The notes: a model not told the origin generated them from the letters alone. A DNA stretch of 64,000 bases from Akkermansia muciniphila (GCA_945861535.1 CAMAUZ010000025.1:23396-87395); one strand, 5' to 3'; counted from the stretch's first letter, positions 9,492 to 19,756 are shown. Made by a program: numbers and translations.

Positions 9492-11447
9492 GTGGTCCTC
9501 GCGACTCGCGCCTGGCTTTGCCTCGCGTACCTGATCTCGCTCGTTCCGATTTTTAGCACTGCCCTCGCCGCACCGCCCGCCGCCGTCGTCCTCGAAAACC
9601 CCGCCTCCACCATCGAAGCCAAAGCGCGCGCCCTCGCGCGCCGTGCGGCGGACTCCGCGGATGCTGGCCAGGCGGCTCCCGAACTGCCCGAGCAGGCCGC
9701 GGAACTGGGCGTCGCCGCCGCGCTGGCCTGCCTCGAATTCCTGGATGACGCGCACCCGCTGCGCCGCAGGCCGCTCCACGCTGTGATCGCCGCCGCGACC
9801 GTGGGCCGCGCGTGGCCGGCGGAGATTCTGCGACATTACGATCCGGCGGCGTGGCATTTGTTTTATCACGCCGACGGGCGGCGCGAGCAGGAACGGTTGG
9901 GGGCGTGTCTGCAATGGAGCGTGTGGGAACCTGCGACGACGGAGGTGCTGGTGCGGGCCGCGCCGGTGCCCGCGCTGGCGTGGCTCGAACAGCAGGCGCG
10001 TGCGCCCGAGCCGGCGTTCGATCACCTGCTGGCGCTGTGGAAAACATGGGGTCTCTGGGTGCGGAGCGGACGCGAGTTGCAGCATCTGGACGCGCTGGGC
10101 CACGGCATCGCGAAGCTTGCGACCAATGCTGCCGTGCTGCGACACCCGGCGGCGCGGGCGGCGCTCGCGAAGTTTGCCGGCGAGTGCGAGGCCGGCGCGG
10201 CGGTGCCGTTTTTGAGCGCGAGTTTGCGCACGGGCGAGACGGCGGAGATTCGCGGTCATGCGGCCATCGCGCTGGGCCGTTGCGGCGGCGCTGACGCGCT
10301 CGCGGCACTGACGCGGCACGCGGCCCTCGAGGGCGACGCCGCCGTGTTGGTGAAGCTCGCGGCGGCGCTCGAGACGTGGCCCGAGGACGCGACCGCGGGC
10401 GCGACGCTGCTGGCGATGTTCGAGCGCGTGCCCGAGCCGGCGGTGCGGCGTTCGGTGCTGTTCGCGGCGATTTCGGGCCGCTGGCCGCAGCGGTCCGCAC
10501 TGGTGTTGCGCGCGCTGCGCGAGGACGCGGGCGGCGTGGCGGGCGTGGCCTTGCTGGCGGCTGCTGCGCGGGCGGAACCCGCCGCGCGCGAATCCGTGCT
10601 GGCGTTTGCGGCCGCGGCGCGCACGGCGCAGCCGAACCTGATCGACGCACTCGGGGCGCTGCGCGAGCCGCGGGCGGGCGAGATTTTGTCCCGCTGGGCG
10701 TTGGTGGAACGCAACGTCTCGTTGCAACTCAAGCTCGTGCAGGCGCTGCGCGCGGTCGGCGGTGCGGATGTGCGCGCGACGCTCGTGAAGCTGTTGCAAA
10801 CCGGCACGGACGGCCTTGTCGTCGAGCACATCATCCTCGCGCTCGAGGAACTGGCGGTGGCGGACGCGGTGCCCATGTTGCTCACGCTCGCGGCGGATGG
10901 CACTGCGCCCGTCGGCGTCCGCCTGCAGGCAATTCGTGCGCTGGGTGTTTTTCCGCGGCCGGAAGTGCGCGCGCTGCTGGCGGGGCTGACGACGCGGGTC
11001 GAGGCGGAGTTCGGCGTCGCGGAGGAAGGCGCGAGCCGTGGTGCGCGCGAGGATCGGATCGAGCAGGCGCGGGTTTATCTCGCCATCGCGCGGTTGCGGT
11101 TGGGTGCGCCGGCGGCTGCCGACGAAATCGGACGCACGTTTGCGCGCGGCACGGCGAGCGTGCGGTTCATCACTCTTCAGCTTCTCGGTGCGTTGAAACA
11201 GGATCACGCCGTCATTCGTGACGGCTTGAATGCCGGTGATTTCGCCGTGCTGCTGGCGGCCGTGACGGCGGCGCGACGGACGCAGCCCGCGAGCTATCGC
11301 GCGGAACTCGAACGGCTGGCGGCGGGACCGTTTATCCGGGGGCTCGGGCAGTCAGGCGTGGACGCGCTGAATTTCGAGGACCTGCTTGGCGATGCGCTCG
11401 AGGCGGCTGGCGGGCGGCGGACGAAGCCCGCGGGAGGGCATCGATGA
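9492..11447 (+). CDS. HEAT-repeat secreted protein (start uncertain; ORF track start at 9078 runs through repeat DNA)
   Basis: Signal-like VVLATRAWLCLAYLISLVPIFSTALAA; HEAT-type units such as SLRTGETAEIRGHAAIALGRCGGADALAALTRHAA. Confidence 0.7.
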   Translation: MVLATRAWLCLAYLISLVPIFSTALAAPPAAVVLENPASTIEAKARALARRAADSADAGQAAPELPEQAAELGVAAALACLEFLDDAHPLRRRPLHAVIAAATVGRAWPAEILRHYDPAAWHLFYHADGRREQERLGACLQWSVWEPATTEVLVRAAPVPALAWLEQQARAPEPAFDHLLALWKTWGLWVRSGRELQHLDALGHGIAKLATNAAVLRHPAARAALAKFAGECEAGAAVPFLSASLRTGETAEIRGHAAIALGRCGGADALAALTRHAALEGDAAVLVKLAAALETWPEDATAGATLLAMFERVPEPAVRRSVLFAAISGRWPQRSALVLRALREDAGGVAGVALLAAAARAEPAARESVLAFAAAARTAQPNLIDALGALREPRAGEILSRWALVERNVSLQLKLVQALRAVGGADVRATLVKLLQTGTDGLVVEHIILALEELAVADAVPMLLTLAADGTAPVGVRLQAIRALGVFPRPEVRALLAGLTTRVEAEFGVAEEGASRGAREDRIEQARVYLAIARLRLGAPAAADEIGRTFARGTASVRFITLQLLGALKQDHAVIRDGLNAGDFAVLLAAVTAARRTQPASYRAELERLAAGPFIRGLGQSGVDALNFEDLLGDALEAAGGRRTKPAGGHR

Positions 11448-12115
11448 ACCGCGGATGGGATCTTCAACCACGGACGGACACGGATGGACACGGATGGGGC
11501 CGGAATTCGAGCCGCACGCCAAAGCCGGCAGCCCTCGGGGCGCGGTTCACCCGGCGCTGGCTCCTGTTCGTCTGGCTCGCTGTGCTCTCCGCCGCACACG
11601 CCCACGAATCGCCCGTGGATCACGTGGACCGCACGCTGACGCTGTGGGCGCGGGACGGTCGCCTGTTCGTGGCCTGTCGCCTGCAGCTCACGCTGCGCAT
11701 GGCGCTGCTCCAGTTTCACGAGGCCGATGCGGATCGCGACGGAGCGGTGAGCGCACCCGAACTCGCGAAGTTTTTGGAGGCATCGGCAGTGCGGTTGCGC
11801 GGTCTGTTGCGCGCCGAGATCGGCGGTCGTCCGCTCGCGTGGGACGCTGCGGTCCGCACGTCGCTGGAGCCGGGATTGGCGCAGCGCTTCATCTTCTCCG
11901 CGCCGCTCGGGGATGTTGGCAAAGAGCGTTGGGAAGGGCGCCTGAGCGACGGCTTTTCGGTGCATTATCCCGGCCACTACCGTTTTCTGAACACCGGCGA
12001 AATCCCCGCCGACGCGCAACGTCTCCTCGCCGAATTCGCCCCCGAGACCGAGCGCCTGCCCGGCGGACACCCCGCGCGCGTCGTCGTGAAGTTCACGCCC
12101 GCCACTGCGCCGTGA
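11444..12115 (+). CDS. Secreted protein with an EF-hand-like motif, overlapping the HEAT gene by ATGA
   Basis: 4-bp ATGA overlap; hydrophobic segment RWLLFVWLAVLSAAHAHES; EADADRDGAVSAPELAKF resembles an EF-hand loop. Confidence 0.65.
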   Translation: MNRGWDLQPRTDTDGHGWGRNSSRTPKPAALGARFTRRWLLFVWLAVLSAAHAHESPVDHVDRTLTLWARDGRLFVACRLQLTLRMALLQFHEADADRDGAVSAPELAKFLEASAVRLRGLLRAEIGGRPLAWDAAVRTSLEPGLAQRFIFSAPLGDVGKERWEGRLSDGFSVHYPGHYRFLNTGEIPADAQRLLAEFAPETERLPGGHPARVVVKFTPATAP

Positions 12116-12219
12116 CAGATTGAATGCCTTGGAAAACGCCGAACGCGCGTTTGTTCCGACGGAAAATGGATTTCCCCTTGCAACCGTCCGGCTTTTCCCG
12201 ACACAGTCTCGTGCTGGTT

Positions 12220-12296
12220 GCACTCGTAGCTCAATTGGATAGAGCATCTGACTACGAATCAGAAGGTTCAAGGTTCGATTCCTTGCGGGTGCACCA
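12220..12296 (+). tRNA. tRNA-Arg (ACG), CCA encoded
   Basis: GCACTCG...CGGGTGC acceptor stem, loop ctACGaa between TCTGA/TCAGA, GGTTCGATTCC T-arm, terminal CCA. Confidence 0.95.
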
Positions 12297-12675
12297 CTTC
12301 CAATCACCAGTGTTTACAGGAGTTTTTCCGTTTCCGCATCCGGCGATCAAATCGCTTCACCGCCCGATTTTTGTCCGGTGCTCTTGGTTCACAAAACTCC
12401 CGCCCCCGCCGGCTGATACGGAAGAGTGTTTCGCCCGGGCGGTGTGTGGGGCGGACAAATTGGAAATGATTTCAGCGGGCCGGATGGGCTGCGGTCGCTG
12501 ACGCAACGGCGGGAAGGCTCCGCCAGCCGGAGTTCGCTCCGGTTCCGATCCCAACTGCGGGACTCCAGTTTGGTTTGCGGGGTGCCGGTGCCAGTGATTT
12601 TCGTGTCACAGGGCGAACTGCTTGCGAGCACGGGCCAGAATCGGTGGCGGCTGGCGGTTGAAACACTCCCGGAAT

Positions 12676-12909
12676 TCAGGTGCGACGGAGGAATTCATCC
12701 AGCGATGTGCAGCATCCGGCTTCCAAGTTCTGCAATGCCCGCGCGGCCAGGGCGTCGAATTTTCCGCCGAGGACGGGTCCTTCCAGATCGGCATTGCCCC
12801 GGCGGGCGCGGGCTTCTTCGAAGCAGGCGGCGCGGCTCGCGAAATTGTGGGGCGGCAGGTGTTGGATCGCTGCTTCGATTTCCGATCCCGATCTCGTGGG
12901 GGATCGGAA
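12676..12909 (-). pseudogene. Antitoxin-like remnant lacking a start codon
   Basis: Open frame reads SEIEAAIQHLPPHNFASRAACFEEARARRGNADLEGPVLGGKFDALAARALQNLEAGCCTSLDEFLRRT*; an in-frame TAA lies upstream and there is no ATG/GTG/TTG between. Confidence 0.4.
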
Positions 12910-13054
12910 TTAACTCTTCCGCCTTGCCGCCAGACGATGACGGTCCGCACGCGCCGCAGTCTGGCGGCGACGAACTGGCGGCGAACGATGAACAAGGCTG
13001 GTGTTATTACCGGGTTTATCGGACCGCCTTCCCGCCGGCAGAGCGCAGTCTCAA

Positions 13055-13804
13055 TCACGGCCGCGCGGCTTCCGCATTCCAAACCTTGAGGTCATCGAAG
13101 AAGCCGTCTTTGCCGGCGACGCCAAGTTCGACCTTGGACTTGGTGGCGTGGGCGATGCCGGAGGATTTGAGGTAGCCGGCGGGCTGGCCGTCGAGGGTGA
13201 CGCGCATTTCGTCGCCGACGGTCTCGACGACGAGGGTGTACCATTTGCCGGCTTCGAGTTTGGCGGGATAGGTGGCGCTGCGACCGACGAGGAGTTTGGC
13301 GACTTCGGCTTTCTTCGCGGGGTCTTTCTTCATTGCGTAGATGTCATTGCGCATCCCGCCGTCGCGCTCGTCGATGATGGTGACGCCGGTGAGGCGGACC
13401 TGGGCGCGGCAGATGTGGCCGTAGTGGCAGCCGGTGTATTTGCGGTCATCGAACTCGACATCGATCATCGTGGCACCGGCGAACTTGATCTTCACCTCGA
13501 CCACGCTGTCTTTGGTGGGGATTTCGAGGCCATGCACGGCGGCGTGGGCGGTGATGGCGGGTTTGCCGTCGGCGGCGGGAATGTTTTTGTCGCGAGTCTG
13601 CGTGCCCTTGAGGGTGCCGTTCTCGACGGCAAAGGTGGCGACGACCTTGTGCCAGCGCTTGTCGGGCACCGCGACCGCGAAATCGTCGGCGAAGAGCAAC
13701 TCCTTTTTTGCGGCGAGGGATTTGGCGGGAATGGCGGGGAGGTCGGCGGCGAGGGCACCCGTGGCGAGGCAGGCGCTGAGAATGAGAGCGAGCTGAGATT
13801 TCAT
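13055..13804 (-). CDS. DUF1080-like / concanavalin-like secreted protein
   Basis: Signal peptide MKSQLALILSACLATGALA; KELLFADDFAVAVPDKRWHKVVATFAVENGTLKG; LEAGKWYTLVVETVGDEMRVTLDGQPAGYLKSSGIAH. Confidence 0.7.
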   Translation of the reverse strand: MKSQLALILSACLATGALAADLPAIPAKSLAAKKELLFADDFAVAVPDKRWHKVVATFAVENGTLKGTQTRDKNIPAADGKPAITAHAAVHGLEIPTKDSVVEVKIKFAGATMIDVEFDDRKYTGCHYGHICRAQVRLTGVTIIDERDGGMRNDIYAMKKDPAKKAEVAKLLVGRSATYPAKLEAGKWYTLVVETVGDEMRVTLDGQPAGYLKSSGIAHATKSKVELGVAGKDGFFDDLKVWNAEAARP

Positions 13805-13932
13805 GGGGCGGAGAGGGCGAAGTAAATTGTGGTGGTTAAACGGCGGCGCGGAAACTGCCACTGCATCGGAAGGAGGGAAGCTATTTCGCCGGATGAAGGG
13901 CGCGCGGGGGGGGCGGCGGCGCAGGCTTGGTG

Positions 13933-14036
13933 GGGCGCGGCGTTCACGCCGCTTCAACGTCCGCATGTCACGATGGGTTCGCCCGATCCCGGCGCGTCCC
14001 GCATTGAAGCGGCATCAATGCCGCGCTCCTCGAGGG
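13933..14036. repeat. Inverted-repeat element, family K
   Basis: GCGGCGTTCACGCCGCTTCAA versus TTGAAGCGGCATCAATGCCGC, inverted. Confidence 0.65.
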
Positions 14037-14133
14037 ACGCGATCTGCGGGCCGTTCGCGCCGCCTTTTCCGAGGTTCACCTTGAAGTTTGGGGCCAGGTC
14101 TGGTTCTCTCTGCGGGGTCGCCCCGGGAATTGC

Positions 14134-16611
14134 ATGATGAAGATTTGTCGTGTCCGAATGCAGGCAGCCATTTTTGTGGCCGTCGCGGTGGTCGTGTCTG
14201 ATGCGCTGTTGTTCCTCGCCCCGTCTTCCGCTCGCGCCGCGACCGAGGAGAAGTTCCAAAAGGCCGCCACTGCCATCCGCGAGGTGCTCGATGTGCCGCC
14301 GACGCCGGTCGTCTCGCTCAGCCCGAAACGCGACCGGCTGGTGCTGGTGCAAGGCTCGTTGTATCCCCCCATTTCCGAACTGGCCCAGCCGATGGTTGCG
14401 CTCGCGGGCTATCGCATCAACCCGCAGAGCAACGGCCCGCATCGGCCGCCGCGCTACGTCGGCCTGACGCTCAAAGACATCGCCACCGGCGTGGAGAAAA
14501 TCCTGCCCGTGCCTTCGGGTTCGTACCTCGGGTTTCCCCAATGGTCGCCGGACGGACGGCTCTTCGCCGTGGCCAGCTATCATCCGGACAGCGTGGAGTT
14601 GTGGGTCGGCGACGCGACGACGGGGCTGTTTTACCGGCTGCGGAATGTGGCGCTGAACACGGTGTTCGGCCCCGGGTTTCAGTGGATGCCCGATTCGACC
14701 AACCTGCTCTGCCAGACGCTCGTCGCCGGGCGCGGCAAGGCCCCGGAGCGACCGCGCGTGCCCGGCGGACCCGGCGTGCAGGAGACCGCGGGCAAGGTCG
14801 CGCCGACGAGGACGTTTCAGGATTTGCTCACGGATGCGTTCGACGAGGAGCTGTTCGACTTCTACGCGACGGCGCAACTTGCGCTGGTGAACGCGAGCAC
14901 GGCCGAGGCGAAGCTGATCGGCAAGCCCGGCCTGTTCCGCTCCTGCGATTCATCCCCCGACGGCCAGCATCTGCTCGTGGAACGGATCATCCGTCCTTAT
15001 TCGCTCAATGTTCCGGCATCATTTTTTCCGCGTGAAATCGAGGCGCTCGATCTGCACGGCCGCCTCGAATTCAAAGTCGGCAAACTCCCGCTCGCCGAGG
15101 ATGTCCCCATCGGCGGCGTGGTCGTCGGCCCGCGCAACACCCACTGGCGTCCCACCGCGCCCGCGACACTGGTCTGGGTCGAAGCCCTCGACGGCGGTGA
15201 CCCAAAAAAACGCGTTCCCTACCGCGACCGCGTGATGACCTACAAGCTGGGCGGCGAAGAAGTCCCCGGCGAACTCGCGCGCACCGAGTATCGTTTCTCG
15301 GGCCTGATCTGGGGTGAAAAGAGCTGGGTGGCGCTGCTCAAAGAGTTTCAAGGCTCGCGTCGCTGGACGCGCACCTACCTGATCAATCCCGACGATTCCG
15401 CGGTGGAGAAACGCCTGCTGTGGGAAGTCTCCGCGCAGGACCGCTACAACGATCCGGGGACGCCGATGAGCCGTACCATGGCCAATGGCTTTCGGGCGAT
15501 GCGGGTGTTTAACAACGCCATTTATCTCAGCGGCAACGGCGCGTCGGCGGAGGGCGACCGGCCCTTTCTGAGCCGCCTGAATCTGGGCAGTCTCGAGACG
15601 GAGCGGCTGTTCCAAGCCGGCGAACAAACCTACGAATCCGTCGTTGCTCTCGTGGCCGACGACGCCTCGCAAATCGTCACGCGGCAGGAAGCGCCCGGCT
15701 CGCCGCCGAACTATTTCCTGCGCACGCTCGCCGACCGCACCAGCAAGCCGATCACTGATTTCGGCGATCCGTATCCGCAGTTGCGCGGCATCAAGAAGCA
15801 GCTCGTCAGCTACGAGCGCGAGGACGGTGTGCCGCTGTCGTTCACCTTGTATCTGCCCGCCGATTACAAACCCGGCACGCGCCTGCCCACGCTGCTGTGG
15901 GCGTATCCGCGGGAGTTCATCGACAACGATACGGCCGGGCAGGTGGCCGGCTCGCCGTTTCGCTACACGGCGTTTCAAGGCGCATCGCACCTCTTTCTCC
16001 TCACGCAGGGCTACGCGGTCCTCGACGGCGCGACGATGCCCGTGGTCGGCGAGGGCAAGACGGCGAACAACACCTACATCGAACAGATCGTCGCCAGCGC
16101 GAAGGCCGCGATCGACAAGGCGGTGGAAATGGGCGTGACCGACCGCGACCGCGTGGCCGTGGGCGGGCACAGCTATGGCGCGTTCATGGCGGCGAATCTC
16201 GCGGCGCATTCCGACCTCTTCCGCGCGTGCATCGCCCGCAGCGGCGCTTACAACCGCACGCTCACGCCCTTCGGTTTCCAAAATGAAAAGCGCACGCTGT
16301 GGGAAGTGCCCGAACTCTATTCGCGCCTCTCGCCCATCATGCACGCGGACAAAATCAAGGAGCCGATGCTCCTGATCCACGGCGAGGCCGACAACAACGC
16401 CGGCACCCATTCCGTGCAGACCGAGCGCTTTTTCCAGGCCATCAAAGGCACCGGTGGCACCGCGCGGCTCGTCCTGCTCCCGCACGAAGCCCATAACTAT
16501 GAAGCGAGAGAGAGTGTCGAGACCGTGCTCAGCGAGATGACCTCGTGGCTCGACCGGCATGTGAAGAACGCCGCCGCCGCCGAATCGACCAACGCGGTGC
16601 CGCAGAACTAG
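14134..16611 (+). CDS. S9 family prolyl-oligopeptidase-like secreted serine peptidase
   Basis: Signal peptide; C-terminal hydrolase with VAVGGHSYGAFMAANLAAHSDLF, LLIHGEADNNAG and LPHEAHNYEARES. Confidence 0.88.
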   Translation: MMKICRVRMQAAIFVAVAVVVSDALLFLAPSSARAATEEKFQKAATAIREVLDVPPTPVVSLSPKRDRLVLVQGSLYPPISELAQPMVALAGYRINPQSNGPHRPPRYVGLTLKDIATGVEKILPVPSGSYLGFPQWSPDGRLFAVASYHPDSVELWVGDATTGLFYRLRNVALNTVFGPGFQWMPDSTNLLCQTLVAGRGKAPERPRVPGGPGVQETAGKVAPTRTFQDLLTDAFDEELFDFYATAQLALVNASTAEAKLIGKPGLFRSCDSSPDGQHLLVERIIRPYSLNVPASFFPREIEALDLHGRLEFKVGKLPLAEDVPIGGVVVGPRNTHWRPTAPATLVWVEALDGGDPKKRVPYRDRVMTYKLGGEEVPGELARTEYRFSGLIWGEKSWVALLKEFQGSRRWTRTYLINPDDSAVEKRLLWEVSAQDRYNDPGTPMSRTMANGFRAMRVFNNAIYLSGNGASAEGDRPFLSRLNLGSLETERLFQAGEQTYESVVALVADDASQIVTRQEAPGSPPNYFLRTLADRTSKPITDFGDPYPQLRGIKKQLVSYEREDGVPLSFTLYLPADYKPGTRLPTLLWAYPREFIDNDTAGQVAGSPFRYTAFQGASHLFLLTQGYAVLDGATMPVVGEGKTANNTYIEQIVASAKAAIDKAVEMGVTDRDRVAVGGHSYGAFMAANLAAHSDLFRACIARSGAYNRTLTPFGFQNEKRTLWEVPELYSRLSPIMHADKIKEPMLLIHGEADNNAGTHSVQTERFFQAIKGTGGTARLVLLPHEAHNYEARESVETVLSEMTSWLDRHVKNAAAAESTNAVPQN

Positions 16612-16664
16612 CGCTGGCTGATGCCATGCGCCTTGGCCGCGGCGCGATTCGGGAGTGAACTCGT

Positions 16665-17378
16665 ATGACCCCTTTGCGGAAATGTCTGGCCGTGCTCGCT
16701 CTGCTGTTTGCGATTGGCCAGTGTGGCAGTCACGGTGCGGCGACAAACCGCGAATTGACTGTGCAGGTTCTGAACGTGGACAAGAAAAGGGACGGCCCCG
16801 TTGATTTGAAAGTCGAGCTACGAGTTGCTCGCGATGCGACGACCAGCATCAAGGTGGAATGCCTCCATCTGACTCTCGGAACCGGCGACTGGCTCATGCG
16901 AGTCCTCGGGGTTGAGTCCACGACTCGGGAACCTGGCACCGTCGTCAAGCAGGTCACCCAGTTGGTTGCAGATTCGGTGCCGTTGGTGGAGGCAACCCTG
17001 CGAAGAGATTTCGGGCCACATTCTCTCCGCTCTATCCACTTGGTCGATACAAACATGCCAGTGGCTTTTATGGCACCCATCTACGGTGCGGTTGCCGCGC
17101 AGATGAACCGGTTGAGTTCCGGGCCGGAAACATTCATTGATCGACGCATTGGACGGATGATCCAAGCAGCGTTCGACGACAACGATTTAGTTCGATCGAT
17201 CAGGAAGCGGCTGGAGGAGCAGGGGTTTGTGGTTGAGGTAACACATACAGAACTGACTGTAATTCGGCGAAACTTGGCCGGAAAGACTTGGAAGAATATC
17301 GCTGCCGAGCCTGCCGCTGGTCTTGAACCGGGAGCCGCTTCAGTTTGGTTTTTAATCCGCCGCAAGCAGGAAAAGTAG
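16665..17378 (+). CDS. Hypothetical secreted protein
   Basis: Signal-like MTPLRKCLAVLALLFAIGQCGSHGA; no family recognised; lower GC than its neighbours by eye. Confidence 0.6.
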   Translation: MTPLRKCLAVLALLFAIGQCGSHGAATNRELTVQVLNVDKKRDGPVDLKVELRVARDATTSIKVECLHLTLGTGDWLMRVLGVESTTREPGTVVKQVTQLVADSVPLVEATLRRDFGPHSLRSIHLVDTNMPVAFMAPIYGAVAAQMNRLSSGPETFIDRRIGRMIQAAFDDNDLVRSIRKRLEEQGFVVEVTHTELTVIRRNLAGKTWKNIAAEPAAGLEPGAASVWFLIRRKQEK

Positions 17379-17504
17379 GCCGCGCGCGCGCGCGTTCAGC
17401 GAGAGAGAAAAAGCTCCGGGAAATCACTCCCGGCACCGCCCGAAATCCACGTCGCACGGCGATGGGTTTTGACAGCCCAACCGCCGCTCCCTAAAAGCGA
17501 CGCC

Positions 17505-19676
17505 ATGTGCTCCCCGATCCTCAGCCGGTTCCTCCTGTTCTGCGCACTCGTCTTCCTCGCGGTCCGGCCCGGCGGCGCGGCGGACGCACCGTCCACCCTC
17601 GACCGCGGCTGGCCGGTTTATGGCGGCGATTTCGGCGCGACGAAATTCTCCCCGTTGCAGCAGATCAATCGTGACAACGTGCGGCAGCTCCAGCCCGCGT
17701 GGATTTTTCACACCGGCGACCAGTCGGGCCGCTCGACCATCCAGTGCAATCCGCTCGTGATCGACGGCGTGGTTTATCTCACCACGGTGACGCTCAAGGC
17801 CGTCGCGCTCGACGCCGCGACCGGGCGCAAGCTGTGGGAGTTCGATCCCCAATCCGCCACCGGCGAACCCATGCGCGGCGTCAATCGCGGCCTGTCGTTT
17901 TGGACCGATGGCCAGGCCCGCCGCATCCTCTATCCCGCCGCGCGCCATCTCTTCTGCCTCGATGCCGCGACCGGAAAACCCGTGCCTGGCTTTGGGAAGA
18001 ACGGCTTCATCGACCTGCGCGAAGGCTTCGACCAGGACATCTTTTTCCTCTCCGTCGGCGCGACGACTCCGGGCGTGATCTACCGCGATCTGATCATCAT
18101 GGGTTCCATCGTCGGCGAAGGTCCGAGCCCCGCCGCGCCCGGCCACATCCGCGCGTTCGATGTCCGCACCGGCCAGCGCCGCTGGATTTTTCACACCATC
18201 CCGCATCCCGGCGAATTTGGTTACGAGACGTGGCCGCCGGACGCTTGGAAAACCATCGGCGGCGCGAACGCGTGGGGCGGCCTCACGCTCGATGTCGAGC
18301 GTGGCCTCGTTTTTTGCGGCACCGGTTCGGCTTCCTACGATCACTGGGGCGGCAATCGCATCGGGGCGAATCTGTTCGCCAACTGCGTGCTCGCGCTCGA
18401 CGCCGCGACGGGCAAACGCCGCTGGCATTTTCAAACCGTCCATCACGACCTCTGGGACTACGACCTCCCGTGCCCGCCCACGCTCGTCACCGTGCAGCGC
18501 GACGGTCGCCGCATCGACGCCGTCGCGCAGCCGAGCAAGATGGGCCATCTCTTTGTGCTGAATCGCGAGACCGGCGAGCCGCTCTTTCCGGTCGAGGAAA
18601 TCCCCGTCCCGCAGTCCGACGTGCCCGGCGAAAAAAGCTGGCCGACGCAGCCCTTCCCGCCGCGCAGCCTGCGGTACGCGCAGCAACGCCTCACGCCCGA
18701 CGACGCCACCGACCTCTCGCCGCAGGCCAACGCCTTCGCCCGCGAGCGCCTCGGGAAAATGCGCACCGGCGACATTTTCATCCCGCCCGGCTTCGAGCCG
18801 AGCCTCGTGCTGCCCGAGTTCAACGGCGGTTCGGAATGGGGCGGCGCGGCCTACGATCCCGCCACGCGCACGCTCTACGTGAACGCGAGCAACCATCCGA
18901 AATGGATCAAGATGGTTCCCGCCAAACCGCAGACGGAAATGTCGCTGCACGAGCTGGGACAGCACCTCTACCGCGTCATCTGCTCGCACTGCCACGGCCT
19001 CGACAACCCGCGCAATCCGACGTCGCCCGCGCTGGCCACGCTCAAGACCGTGAAGCAGCGCCTGACCGCTGCGCAACTCCGCGAGCTGATCGAGAAGGGC
19101 AGGGGACAGATGCCGTCCTTCGCCACCTTTACCGAACTCGAGAAGCGCGCCGTGCTCGCGTTTCTGTTCGAGGACGGCAAGACCGAGATCATCAAGACCG
19201 CCGACCTCAAGCTGAGCTGGGCCAACGAAATCCCCTACGTCGCCACGGGCCATCACGCGATGACCGATCCTGAGGGCTATCCGCTGAATCGCCGGCCGTG
19301 GGGCACGCTCAACGCGATTGATCTCGATGCGGGTCGCATCAAATGGCAGGTGCCGCTCGGGACGTTTCCCGCGCTCGAGGCGCGCGGACTGCCGCCGACG
19401 GGGACGTTCAACATTGGCGGGCCGATTGTCACCGCGGCGGGCCTCGTGTTCATCGGCGCGGCGATGGATGAGCGCCTGCACGCGTATGACAAGGACACGG
19501 GAAAACTGTTGTGGGAATTTCAGATGGCTGCGGGCGGGTATGCGACGCCGGCGACGTTTGCCGTCGGCGGCCGGCAATTTGTTTTGATCGCCGCAGGTGG
19601 CGGCGGGAAGCCGGGGACGAAGTCGGGCGATTCGTATTACTGCTTTGCGCTGCCGGACCGGGCGACGGGAAAGTGA
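17505..19676 (+). CDS. PQQ-dependent (quinohaemoprotein-type) dehydrogenase with an internal cytochrome c motif
   Basis: Signal peptide; WPVYGGDFGATKFSPLQQINRDNVRQLQPAWIFHTGD; ALDAATGRKLWEFDP; haem motif CSHCH. Confidence 0.88.
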   Translation: MCSPILSRFLLFCALVFLAVRPGGAADAPSTLDRGWPVYGGDFGATKFSPLQQINRDNVRQLQPAWIFHTGDQSGRSTIQCNPLVIDGVVYLTTVTLKAVALDAATGRKLWEFDPQSATGEPMRGVNRGLSFWTDGQARRILYPAARHLFCLDAATGKPVPGFGKNGFIDLREGFDQDIFFLSVGATTPGVIYRDLIIMGSIVGEGPSPAAPGHIRAFDVRTGQRRWIFHTIPHPGEFGYETWPPDAWKTIGGANAWGGLTLDVERGLVFCGTGSASYDHWGGNRIGANLFANCVLALDAATGKRRWHFQTVHHDLWDYDLPCPPTLVTVQRDGRRIDAVAQPSKMGHLFVLNRETGEPLFPVEEIPVPQSDVPGEKSWPTQPFPPRSLRYAQQRLTPDDATDLSPQANAFARERLGKMRTGDIFIPPGFEPSLVLPEFNGGSEWGGAAYDPATRTLYVNASNHPKWIKMVPAKPQTEMSLHELGQHLYRVICSHCHGLDNPRNPTSPALATLKTVKQRLTAAQLRELIEKGRGQMPSFATFTELEKRAVLAFLFEDGKTEIIKTADLKLSWANEIPYVATGHHAMTDPEGYPLNRRPWGTLNAIDLDAGRIKWQVPLGTFPALEARGLPPTGTFNIGGPIVTAAGLVFIGAAMDERLHAYDKDTGKLLWEFQMAAGGYATPATFAVGGRQFVLIAAGGGGKPGTKSGDSYYCFALPDRATGK

Positions 19677-19756
19677 CGGGTGACGGGTGACGAATGACAA
19701 AGCGGACGCGCTGTGAATGCGCGGCAGGAGTGCGGACGGGCCGAGGCCGCGACCGC

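Noticed and set aside
15019-16746. 575-aa minus-strand ORF
   Set aside because: Antisense shadow of the S9 peptidase gene with catalytic motifs on the plus strand.
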